A stretch of DNA of 8,499 nt, from assembly GCA_025934385.1 (NCBI GenBank), contig JAICYE010000067.1, forward strand, positions 1-8,499, in the 5' to 3' direction. Made by a program: the position numbers and the translations under genes. Positions within the stretch are counted from its first letter, which is position 1. Every line of letters starts with the position of its first letter. The notes under the pieces are model-generated. The model was not told the origin of the DNA. It saw only the letters and a program-made list of their open reading frames with translations, and made no database searches. This stretch comes from Acidimicrobiia bacterium. GTDB taxonomy: Bacteria; Actinomycetota; Acidimicrobiia; IMCC26256; BP-133. This document shows, one piece after another, positions 1 through 6,468 of the stretch.

Positions 1-80
1 CGCCCGCCGCGCCCCAGTCCCCCCGCGCGCCGCACCGCCTCGTCCACGCCCTCACCCACCCCCGCCCCAACCACCGCGAC
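1..80 (+). other. C-rich, probably corrupted nuoI sequence at the window edge
   Basis: By hand count these 80 bases hold 52 C, 15 G, 9 A and 4 T, unlike any other part of the window. The nuoI frame stays open. The encoded residues line up without gaps with the expected family pattern (SPGERYG.VYEIN.LRC..CG.C), but many positions are changed by one or two bases, mostly towards C: Tyr to His, Ile to Leu, Asn to Thr, Cys to Pro or Arg. Because the register is kept, substitution errors at a contig end fit better than a frameshift or an unrelated sequence. The expected pattern is recalled from the family, not computed by alignment. Confidence 0.6.
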
Positions 81-476
81 CAGTGCGTCGAGGCCTGCCC
101 GTCCGAGGCCATCACCGAGACGAAGCTGTTCGAGTTCTCGTTCACCAACCGGCGCGACGCCATCTACACCAAGGCCGAACTGCTGGTCGACGACGACGGC
201 CGGGCCCGGCGGATGCCGTGGGAGCACTGGGTCGGCGACGAGGACGAGCGGTCCAGCGCCTGGGTGCGGGCCACCGCCCCCAACGGCGAGGACGCCTACG
301 AGGGACGGGTCGCCTGGTCGCCGGAGCTCGGCTTCGGGCTGCGGCCGCCGGAGGGGCCCGCCCCCGCCGGCGAGGGCGGGGACGCCGGCGCCCGGGCGTA
401 CCCGGCCGGGACGTCGAACCCCGCCCCCATGGAACGGGTCGGCCGCCGGGACAAGGCGAAGCGGGGCGAGCGCTGA
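1..476 (+). CDS. nuoI: NADH-quinone oxidoreductase subunit I (NuoI), C-terminal part
   Basis: This is the end of the complex I subunit that holds two 4Fe-4S clusters (N6a, N6b) in the peripheral arm and passes electrons towards the NuoB cluster. Complete codons start at base 3 and give 157 residues; the 5' end lies outside the window. The recognisable part begins at DQCVEACPSEAI (codons from base 78), the end of the second CxxCxxCxxxCP motif. It is followed by the family-typical stretch with FEF, AIYTK and ELLVDDDG. Only the last two cysteines of the motif (bases 84-86 and 96-98) are present; the earlier two are replaced by Pro and Arg in a C-rich segment that is probably erroneous. About 125 residues follow the CP, longer than usual. 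The last ~70 are Gly/Pro/Glu-rich and end in a basic KAKRGER tail, a lineage-specific extension. The TGA stop overlaps the nuoJ start by one base. Identity is confident from the motif and position before nuoJ. Confidence 0.88.
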   Translation, partial: PAAPQSPRAPHRLVHALTHPRPNHRDQCVEACPSEAITETKLFEFSFTNRRDAIYTKAELLVDDDGRARRMPWEHWVGDEDERSSAWVRATAPNGEDAYEGRVAWSPELGFGLRPPEGPAPAGEGGDAGARAYPAGTSNPAPMERVGRRDKAKRGER

Positions 477-1096
477 TGGAGTGGGCGGTCTTCATCGTCT
501 TCGCCGTGGCCGCCATCGGCGGCGCGGGAGGGGTCGTGCTGGCCCGCAAGCCGGTGCACGCCGCCCTCTCGCTGGTGCTGACGCTGTTCTCCGTGGCGGT
601 GTTCTTCGTGCTCGAGGGAGCGCAGTTCCTGGCCGCCGTCCAGGTGATCGTCTACGCCGGCGCCATCGTCATCCTGTTCCTGTTCGTGATCATGCTGCTC
701 GGCATCGACCAGGAGGACGTGCTCGACGAACCCCTGCGGGGGCAACGGCCGGTGGCCATCGTCGTCGGCGTGGCCCTGTTCGCCGGGCTGCTGCTGGTGG
801 CCCGGATCCTGCAGCCGACCGGGGCACCGTCGGCGCGGGGGTCGCTGACCCAGGGCGACGTCCCCAACGTCGAGCGGCTGGCCCGCAGCCTGTTCACCGA
901 TTTCCTGTGGCCGTTCGAGATCACCTCGGCGCTGCTGGTGATCGCCGTGGTGGGGGCCATCGTCCTCGCCCGGCGGGGTGGGCCCGGCACGACCCTCGAC
1001 GAGGAGCCGGAGATGGACATCGCGCCGGGCGACCCGCGGCACGTGGGCGGCGGCACCGACGAGGGCCCCCAGGGTGTTCTGGAGCATGAGCAATGA
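476..1096 (+). CDS. nuoJ: NADH-quinone oxidoreductase subunit J (NuoJ)
   Basis: Membrane subunit of complex I (ND6 homologue), 206 residues. It lies next to the quinone-binding module and takes part in coupling quinone chemistry to the proton pumps. Five hydrophobic segments are visible at about residues 2-22, 28-48, 51-77, 92-112 and 145-166. The third carries the family signature [20 protein letters not shown]. It contains the conserved Tyr (Y60, Tyr59 in E. coli) and the Gly-rich site of the pi-bulge helix. E. coli Glu55 is Gln (Q56) here, as I recall for many bacteria. The FEITS motif at 147-151 matches the conserved FE(L/I)xS of the last helix. A hydrophilic acidic tail of ~40 residues (166-206) follows. 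The ATG overlaps the nuoI TGA (TGATG), implying translational coupling. The upstream Shine-Dalgarno is weak (GGGGCGAG-like). The stop overlaps the nuoK start by 4 nt. Confidence 0.96.
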   Translation: MEWAVFIVFAVAAIGGAGGVVLARKPVHAALSLVLTLFSVAVFFVLEGAQFLAAVQVIVYAGAIVILFLFVIMLLGIDQEDVLDEPLRGQRPVAIVVGVALFAGLLLVARILQPTGAPSARGSLTQGDVPNVERLARSLFTDFLWPFEITSALLVIAVVGAIVLARRGGPGTTLDEEPEMDIAPGDPRHVGGGTDEGPQGVLEHEQ

Positions 1097-1398
1097 ACGT
1101 TCCGGGCGCGTGGTACCTGGCCCTGGCCGCCATCATCTTCTGCATCGGGGCCGTCGGCCTGCTCGTCCGGCGCAACGCCCTGGTCATGTTCATGTGCGTC
1201 GAGTTGATGCTCAACGCCGTGAACCTGACCTTCGTCACCTTCGCCCGGATGCTCGACGACATCGGGGGGCAGGTGTTCGTGTTCTTCACCCTGGTGGTGG
1301 CGGCGGCCGAGGTCGTGATCGGCCTGGCCCTGATCGTGTCGATCTTCCGCCGCCGCCAGGGCGCCACCGCCGACGACATCAGCCTGTTGCGGGGCTAG
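1093..1398 (+). CDS. nuoK: NADH-quinone oxidoreductase subunit K (NuoK)
   Basis: Small three-helix membrane subunit of complex I (ND4L homologue) with 101 residues, the usual family length. Helices are at about residues 5-25, 30-50 and 61-88. The two membrane glutamates of the proton path are present: E37 in [12 protein letters not shown] and E73 in [11 protein letters not shown], equivalent to E. coli Glu36 and Glu72. The conserved arginines after helix 1 (LLVRRN) are also there. The ATG is within ATGA, overlapping the nuoJ stop by 4 nt, and GGAG at 1081-1084 sits 8 nt upstream as a ribosome site. The TAG stop is followed by nuoL after 7 nt. Confidence 0.97.
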   Translation: MNVPGAWYLALAAIIFCIGAVGLLVRRNALVMFMCVELMLNAVNLTFVTFARMLDDIGGQVFVFFTLVVAAAEVVIGLALIVSIFRRRQGATADDISLLRG

Positions 1399-1402
1399 GA
1401 GG
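1398..1402 (+). promoter_or_regulatory. Strong Shine-Dalgarno for nuoL, overlapping the nuoK stop
   Basis: The sequence TAGGAGGACCATG holds a GGAGG core (1398-1402) whose first base is the last base of the nuoK TAG. Only three bases separate it from the nuoL ATG. This is the one junction among these nuo genes where reading frames do not overlap, and it has the best ribosome site. A ribosome finishing nuoK would be placed directly for re-initiation at nuoL. Confidence 0.75.
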
Positions 1403-1405
1403 ACC

Positions 1406-3328
1406 ATGGACGCCGTCCGCCTCGCCTGGCTGATCCCCGCCTTCCCCCTGGCCGGGGTGGTCATCCTCTACCTCGGCCGGCGATTGCTGAAGGAGCCGCT
1501 GTCGGGCTGGATCGCCACGCTGATGATGGTCGGCGCCTTCGTCATCTCGGTCGTCGTCTTCTCCGGGCTGCACTCGCTCGGCGAGGAGAACCGCCAGGTC
1601 GCGCTCAAAGGCGTCGAGTGGATCAGGGCTGGCGGCTTCTCCGTCCGCTTCGGGCTCCTCGTCGACCCGCTGTCGGTGACGATGGTGCTGTTCGTGACCG
1701 GCGTCGGGGCCCTCATCCACCTGTACTCGATCGGCTACATGCACGGCCAGGAGCGCTTCACCCGCTTCTTCACCTACCTGAACCTGTTCGCCTTCGCCAT
1801 GCTCGTGCTGGTCCTCGCCGGGAACTACGTGCTGCTGTTCCTCGGCTGGGAGGGCGTGGGGCTGTGCTCCTACCTGCTCGTGTCGTTCTGGTTCGAGCGG
1901 CCGAGCGCGGCCCGGGCGGGCAAGAAGGCCTTCGTCACCAGCCGGGTCGGCGACTTCGGCTTCATGCTGGCCATGTTCCTGATCTTCTCCCACCTCGGGA
2001 CGCTCGACCTGCTCTCGGCGCTGTCGAGTGCCCCGCACCTGTCGCGGGGGACGGCCACCGCCGTGGCCCTGCTCCTCTACCTCGGCGCCGCCGGCAAGAG
2101 CGCCCAGGGCCCCCTGTTCATCTGGCTCCCCGATGCCATGGAGGGCCCCACCCCGGTGTCGGCCCTCATCCATGCCGCCACCATGGTCACGGCCGGCGTG
2201 TACCTGCTGGTGCGGTCACACCCGTTCCTGGAGCATGGCCCGGCGGCCGGTGACGTCGTGGCCTGGGTCGGGGCCCTCACCGCGCTGGTGGCGGCCACGA
2301 TCGCCATGGTCAACTTCGACATCAAGCGCGTGCTGGCCTACTCCACCATCAGCCAGCTCGGCTACATGTTCCTGGCCGTCGGCGTCGGCGCCTACACCGC
2401 GGCGATCTTCCACATGGTTACGCATGCATTCTTCAAGGCGCTGCTGTTCCTCGGGGCCGGCTCGGTGATGCACGGCATGGACGGCGAACAGGACATGCGG
2501 CTCATGGGCGGCCTCCGGAAGTTCATGCCGATCACGGCCATGACCTTCGTCGTCGCCTGGCTGGCGATCGCCGGCATCGTGCCCTTCGCCGGCTTCTGGT
2601 CGAAGGACGAGATCCTGGCCGCCACCTGGGTCGGGGGAGCGGGGGTCAGCGCCCACTACTTCCTCTGGTTCATCGGAGCGCTCACCGCCCTGCTCACCGC
2701 CTTCTACATGACCCGAGAGGTCTGGCTGGTCTTCTACGGCGACGAGCGGTGGCGGGAGAAGCTGCACCACGAGCCGCACGAGTCATCCAAGGTGATGACG
2801 ATTCCGCTGGTGGCGCTGGCCGTGCTGAGCCTCGTCGGCGGGGTGCTCAACCTGCCGAAGGAAGGGTTCAAGAACCTCACCGAGTGGCTGCACGCCGCCG
2901 TGCCCGTGAAGCCGCTCGAGGTCCACTCGTTCGGTCAGGGCTTCATGCTGTCGACCATCGCCGTCATCCTCGGCGTGATCGGGATCCTGGTCGCCGTTCG
3001 CATCTACAACCGGGGCCTGCGCAAGGGCGAGGACCCGGCGCTGGTCCGGCTTGGCGGGCTGGGACGGTTCTTCGACCGGGGCTGGGGCATCGACCCGGCG
3101 GTGTCGTGGTTCATGGACCGGCCCGGCCGGGCCGTGGCCGACGTCCTCGCCCGGCCCGTCGACCAGGGCGTCATCGACGGTGCCGTGAACGGCGTGGCGG
3201 CGGTCTTCGCCGGCCTGGCCCGGGTGGTCCGCAAGGTGCAGACGGGGTTCGTTCGCAACTACGCCCTCACGCTGCTGTCGGGCGCCACGGTGGTGCTCTT
3301 CATATTCCTCATCCGGGGGACCGTCTGA
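1406..3328 (+). CDS. nuoL: NADH-quinone oxidoreductase subunit L (NuoL)
   Basis: Distal antiporter-like proton-pumping subunit of complex I (ND5 homologue), 640 residues, the usual size. The N-terminal Proton_antipo_N region is followed by the long Proton_antipo_M core, with about 14 core helices. A long amphipathic lateral stretch (residues ~540-610) and a final hydrophobic anchor (~620-637) close the protein. Functional charged residues can be placed: E149 in LGWEGVGLCSY, D183 in SRVGDFGF, K231 in AAGKSAQGP, H256 in SALIHAATMVTAG, H336 and H340 plus K344 in FHMVTHAFFKALLFLG, and K400-D401 in FWSKDEI. These match E. coli Glu144, Asp178, Lys229, His254, His334, His338, Lys342 and Lys399-Asp400 with nearly constant offset. 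The start is fixed by the GGAGG site just upstream. Its TGA overlaps the nuoM ATG by one base. Confidence 0.98.
   Translation: MDAVRLAWLIPAFPLAGVVILYLGRRLLKEPLSGWIATLMMVGAFVISVVVFSGLHSLGEENRQVALKGVEWIRAGGFSVRFGLLVDPLSVTMVLFVTGVGALIHLYSIGYMHGQERFTRFFTYLNLFAFAMLVLVLAGNYVLLFLGWEGVGLCSYLLVSFWFERPSAARAGKKAFVTSRVGDFGFMLAMFLIFSHLGTLDLLSALSSAPHLSRGTATAVALLLYLGAAGKSAQGPLFIWLPDAMEGPTPVSALIHAATMVTAGVYLLVRSHPFLEHGPAAGDVVAWVGALTALVAATIAMVNFDIKRVLAYSTISQLGYMFLAVGVGAYTAAIFHMVTHAFFKALLFLGAGSVMHGMDGEQDMRLMGGLRKFMPITAMTFVVAWLAIAGIVPFAGFWSKDEILAATWVGGAGVSAHYFLWFIGALTALLTAFYMTREVWLVFYGDERWREKLHHEPHESSKVMTIPLVALAVLSLVGGVLNLPKEGFKNLTEWLHAAVPVKPLEVHSFGQGFMLSTIAVILGVIGILVAVRIYNRGLRKGEDPALVRLGGLGRFFDRGWGIDPAVSWFMDRPGRAVADVLARPVDQGVIDGAVNGVAAVFAGLARVVRKVQTGFVRNYALTLLSGATVVLFIFLIRGTV
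3315..3320 (+). promoter_or_regulatory. Shine-Dalgarno for nuoM inside the end of nuoL
   Basis: GGGGGA lies 7 nt before the nuoM ATG at 3328 and inside the last codons of nuoL. It supports this ATG as the start, although the nuoM frame stays open for several hundred bases upstream; that upstream part is only out-of-frame nuoL. Confidence 0.5.
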
Positions 3329-4890
3329 TGGCCTTCCCCTACGGCACCACGCTGCTGGTCGTCCCCGCCGCCGGGGCGGCCGTCAGCGCCGCCATCCCCG
3401 CCCGCCGGGAGAACGCCGTGCGGGCCGTGGCGCTGGCCTTCTCCCTGGTCACGCTGGGCCTGGCCGTCGCCCTGCTGGTCGCCTTCGACAAGGGGGTGGC
3501 GGGCTACCAGTTCGTGGAGTCGAAGTCGTGGATCGGCGCCCTCGGCGTCCACTACCTCATGGGCGTCGACGGCATCAGCCTGTTCATGGTCGTGCTGAGC
3601 GGGCTGCTGTTCCCGATCGCCCTGCTGGCCTCGCCCCGCGTCGCCGAGCGGGTCAATGCCTACTTCGCCCTCATGCTGGCCCTCGAGGCGGCCCTGATGG
3701 GCATCTTCCTGTCGGTCGACCTCTTCCTGTTTTTCGTTTTCTGGGAGGCGATGCTCGTCCCGATGTATTTCATCATCGGGATCTGGGGCCACGACCGGCG
3801 GATCTATGCCGCCCTCAAGTTCTTCATCTACACCGCCGCCGGTTCGGCGCTGCTGCTGATCGGGATCCTGGCGCTGGCCTTCCTCCACGCCAATGCTCCT
3901 GGCGCCCACCTGACCTTCGACCTGCGGACGCTGTCCGACTGGAAGGGCCTCAACCCCAACACCGCCCGCTGGCTGTTCCTGGCCTTCGGGGCCAGCTTCG
4001 CCATCAAGGTCCCCCTGTTCCCGCTCCACACCTGGCTGCCCGACGCCCACGTCGAGGCGCCGACGGCCGGGTCGGTGCTGCTGGCCGGGCTGCTCCTCAA
4101 GCTCGGGGTCTACGGGTTCCTGCGCTTCTCGCTCACGCTGTTCCCCCAGGCGTCGGTGGACTTCGCCCCGCTCCTGCTCACGCTGGCCACCATCGGCATC
4201 CTCTACGGCGCCATCGTGGCGGCCATCCAGCGCGACCTGAAGAAGGTGGTGGCGTATTCGTCGGTGGCCCACCTCGGCTTCGCCGTCCTCGGTATCTTCG
4301 CCCTCACCACGGTCGGCGTCGAGGGCGGCCTGTTCACCATGGTGAGCCACGGCCTGACCACCGGCGCCCTGTTCCTCCTCGTCGGGATCCTCTACGACCG
4401 CCGCCACACCCGACAGATGGACGCCTTCGGCGGCGTGTGGAAGTCGGCGCCGAAGCTGGGGGGGATCTTCCTGGCCATCACCTTCGCCTCGATCGGCCTG
4501 CCCGGCCTGTCCGGCTTCGTCGGCGAGTTCCTATCGCTGATCGGGACGTTCGTCGTGCACCGGCCCTACGCCATCCTCGGCGCCGCCGGCGTGATCCTGG
4601 CCGCCGTCTACATGCTGTGGAGCTTCCAGCGCGTCTTCACCGGTGAACCCACCGGGGAGAACGCCACCTTCCGGGACCTCAGCCGGCTCGAGCTCACGAC
4701 CCTGCTCCCGCTGCTCGGTCTGAGCCTGTTCCTCGGCCTCTACCCCAAGCCGCTGCTGGAGCGCGTCGAGCCGTCGGTCAAGGCGCTCATCACCCACGTC
4801 GAGTCCCGCAGCAACTACCACCAACCCCGGGTCGCCGACCTCGGCCCCAAGGCCGTGGCGGCGTCGAACGGAAACGGCGGCGGCCGGTGA
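3328..4890 (+). CDS. nuoM: NADH-quinone oxidoreductase subunit M (NuoM)
   Basis: Middle antiporter-like proton-pumping subunit of complex I (ND4 homologue), 520 residues with about 14 membrane helices. The proton-path residues are all visible: E140 in FVFWEAMLVPMYF, K227 in FAIKVPLFPLHTWLPDAH, K258 in GLLLKLGVYG, H315 in AYSSVAHLGF, H341 in MVSHGLTTGALFL, and E400 in FVGEFL. They correspond to E. coli Glu144, Lys234, Lys265, His322, His348 and Glu407. From Lys227 on the offset is a constant 7. The C-terminus has a hydrophilic extension of ~28 residues (from ~493), rich in Asn, Gly and basic residues. The stretch around residues 110-191 uses more A/T-ending codons than its surroundings. The ATG overlaps the nuoL stop by 1 nt. 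The end overlaps nuoN by 4 nt (GTGA), so translation is probably coupled along the operon. Confidence 0.98.
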   Translation: MAFPYGTTLLVVPAAGAAVSAAIPARRENAVRAVALAFSLVTLGLAVALLVAFDKGVAGYQFVESKSWIGALGVHYLMGVDGISLFMVVLSGLLFPIALLASPRVAERVNAYFALMLALEAALMGIFLSVDLFLFFVFWEAMLVPMYFIIGIWGHDRRIYAALKFFIYTAAGSALLLIGILALAFLHANAPGAHLTFDLRTLSDWKGLNPNTARWLFLAFGASFAIKVPLFPLHTWLPDAHVEAPTAGSVLLAGLLLKLGVYGFLRFSLTLFPQASVDFAPLLLTLATIGILYGAIVAAIQRDLKKVVAYSSVAHLGFAVLGIFALTTVGVEGGLFTMVSHGLTTGALFLLVGILYDRRHTRQMDAFGGVWKSAPKLGGIFLAITFASIGLPGLSGFVGEFLSLIGTFVVHRPYAILGAAGVILAAVYMLWSFQRVFTGEPTGENATFRDLSRLELTTLLPLLGLSLFLGLYPKPLLERVEPSVKALITHVESRSNYHQPRVADLGPKAVAASNGNGGGR

Positions 4891-6437
4891 TCGAGGTCCT
4901 GACCGTGCTCGGCCAGACGGGAAACCCGGCCGACACGCGCATCCCGATCCCCAAGGTCGACTGGCTGGCCGTCGGGCCGGAGATCGCCCTCATCGCCGCC
5001 GCCACGGTCCTGGTGCTGATGGCGGCGCTCAACCGGGGCCGGCGTGACCTGTCGGGTACGTATCTCGACGTCGGCCTGGCCGGCGTGGCCGCCGCCGGCC
5101 TCGTCAGCTGGCGGCTGTGGACGGTGGTCGTCCACACCGGCAACCCCTACGAGGCGCTGTCGGGGATGGTGGCCGTCGACGGGTTCTCGGTCTTCGCCCG
5201 GGTGGTGATCCTGGCCGCCACCGCTCTCGGCCTGCTGGTGGCCCAGGGCTATCTGCGCCGGGAGCAGGTCGAGGGGCCCGAGTACCACGCCCTGCTGCTG
5301 CTGTCGGCGTCGGGCATGCTGTTGATGACGGCGGCCAACGATCTCATCGTGGTGTTCCTGGCCCTCGAGATCCTCTCGATCGCCCTCTACGTGCTGTCGG
5401 CCTTCGACCGGTCGCGGCTGGAGTCGGGCGAGGCCGGCCTCAAGTACTTCATCCTCGGCGCCTTCTCGTCGGCCGTGCTGCTCTACGGCGTGGCCATGGT
5501 CTACGGCGCCACCGGCACGACGTCGCTGTCGGGAATCGCCGGCTTCCTGGCCGCCAACACGCTGTTCTCGTCCGGGCTGCTGCTGGCCGGCTTCGCCCTG
5601 ATCCTCGTGGGCCTCGGGTTCAAGGTGGCCGCCGTCCCGTTCCACATGTGGACGCCCGACGTCTACCAGGGGGCGCCGACACCGGTGACCGGCTTCATGG
5701 CCGCCGGCGCCAAGGCGGCCGGCTTCGCCGCCCTGCTGCGGGTCTTCGTCGGCGGCTTCGGCGCCTACTCGGTGGACTGGCGGCCGCTGGTGTTCATCCT
5801 GGCCGTGGCCACGCTGCTGGTCGGCAGCATCGTCGCCCTGGTGCAGCAGGACGTGAAGCGCATGCTGGCCTACTCCTCGATCAACCACGCCGGCTACGTC
5901 CTCATCGGCGTGCAGGCCGCCACCAGGAGCGGCGTCTCGTCGGCGCTGTTCTACCTGCTGACCTACACGTTCATGGTCGTCGGCTCCTTCGCCGTGGTGA
6001 CCGTCGTCGGCCGGAAGGGCGACCGCCACCACAGCTTCGACGACTACCGGGGGCTCGGCGCCCGGGCGCCGCTCCTGGCCGGGGCGATGACCTTCCTGCT
6101 CCTGGGCCAGGCCGGCATCCCGCTCACGTCGGGGTTCGTGGCCAAGTTCACGGTCTTCGCCGCCAGCGTCGACGCCCGGGAGTACGGCCTGGTGCTGGTC
6201 GGGGTCATCACCACGGTCATCGCCGCCTTCTTCTACCTGCGGGTCATCGTCGTGATGTACATGTCGGGGCCGGCGGCGGCCGTCGAGCCGGCGGGGGCCG
6301 ACGGGTCGGTGCGCCTCTTCGCCCTCGATCCGGCCACCGGCCTGGCCCTCGGCGTCGCCGTCCTTGCCACGGTCGTCATGGGGGTGCTGCCCGGTGCCTT
6401 CATCGACTTCGCCCGCCACGCCACGCTGCTCTTCTGA
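4887..6437 (+). CDS. nuoN: NADH-quinone oxidoreductase subunit N (NuoN)
   Basis: Proximal antiporter-like proton-pumping subunit of complex I (ND2 homologue), 516 residues and about 14 helices. Key residues are E161 in FLALEILSIALYVL, K186 in GLKYFILGAF, K246 and H253 in GFKVAAVPFHMWTPDVYQGAP, K276 in GAKAAGF, H334 in AYSSINHAGY, and K420 in GFVAKF. These match E. coli Glu133, Lys158, Lys217, His224, Lys247, His305 and Lys395. The GTG start lies within GTGA shared with the nuoM stop. No good Shine-Dalgarno precedes it (only GGCGGCGG), so coupling to nuoM translation is the likely way it is initiated. The N-terminus has ~25 loop-like residues before the first helix, so a slightly later start cannot be excluded. 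It is the last nuo gene here, with a non-nuo gene 28 nt downstream. Confidence 0.97.
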   Translation: MIEVLTVLGQTGNPADTRIPIPKVDWLAVGPEIALIAAATVLVLMAALNRGRRDLSGTYLDVGLAGVAAAGLVSWRLWTVVVHTGNPYEALSGMVAVDGFSVFARVVILAATALGLLVAQGYLRREQVEGPEYHALLLLSASGMLLMTAANDLIVVFLALEILSIALYVLSAFDRSRLESGEAGLKYFILGAFSSAVLLYGVAMVYGATGTTSLSGIAGFLAANTLFSSGLLLAGFALILVGLGFKVAAVPFHMWTPDVYQGAPTPVTGFMAAGAKAAGFAALLRVFVGGFGAYSVDWRPLVFILAVATLLVGSIVALVQQDVKRMLAYSSINHAGYVLIGVQAATRSGVSSALFYLLTYTFMVVGSFAVVTVVGRKGDRHHSFDDYRGLGARAPLLAGAMTFLLLGQAGIPLTSGFVAKFTVFAASVDAREYGLVLVGVITTVIAAFFYLRVIVVMYMSGPAAAVEPAGADGSVRLFALDPATGLALGVAVLATVVMGVLPGAFIDFARHATLLF

Positions 6438-6452
6438 CGGGTCTCCGTCGTC

Positions 6453-6468
6453 TACTGTCGGGGTCGTG
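6453..6468 (+). promoter_or_regulatory. Possible -10 element for a leaderless transcript of the secreted-protein gene
   Basis: TACTGT at 6453-6458 fits the TAnnnT pattern of actinobacterial -10 boxes, and the GTG start follows after 7 nt. Transcription would therefore begin at or within a base or two of the GTG, giving a leaderless mRNA. No Shine-Dalgarno is present in the 28 nt between nuoN and this gene, which agrees with that reading. No convincing -35 box was found at the right distance. The inference rests on one short motif. Confidence 0.45.

Noticed and set aside
83..475. Upstream extension of the nuoJ frame
   Set aside because: The Arg-rich translation before the ATG at 476 is out-of-frame nuoI; the NuoJ family start matches the ATG that overlaps the nuoI stop.
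3259..4407. Minus-strand open frame of about 380 codons opposite nuoM
   Set aside because: Low-complexity Glu/Gly/Gln/Asp-rich translation, antisense to a conserved NuoM; composition artefact.
6437..6466. Terminator after nuoN
   Set aside because: No inverted repeat with a T-run is visible in the 28-nt gap.
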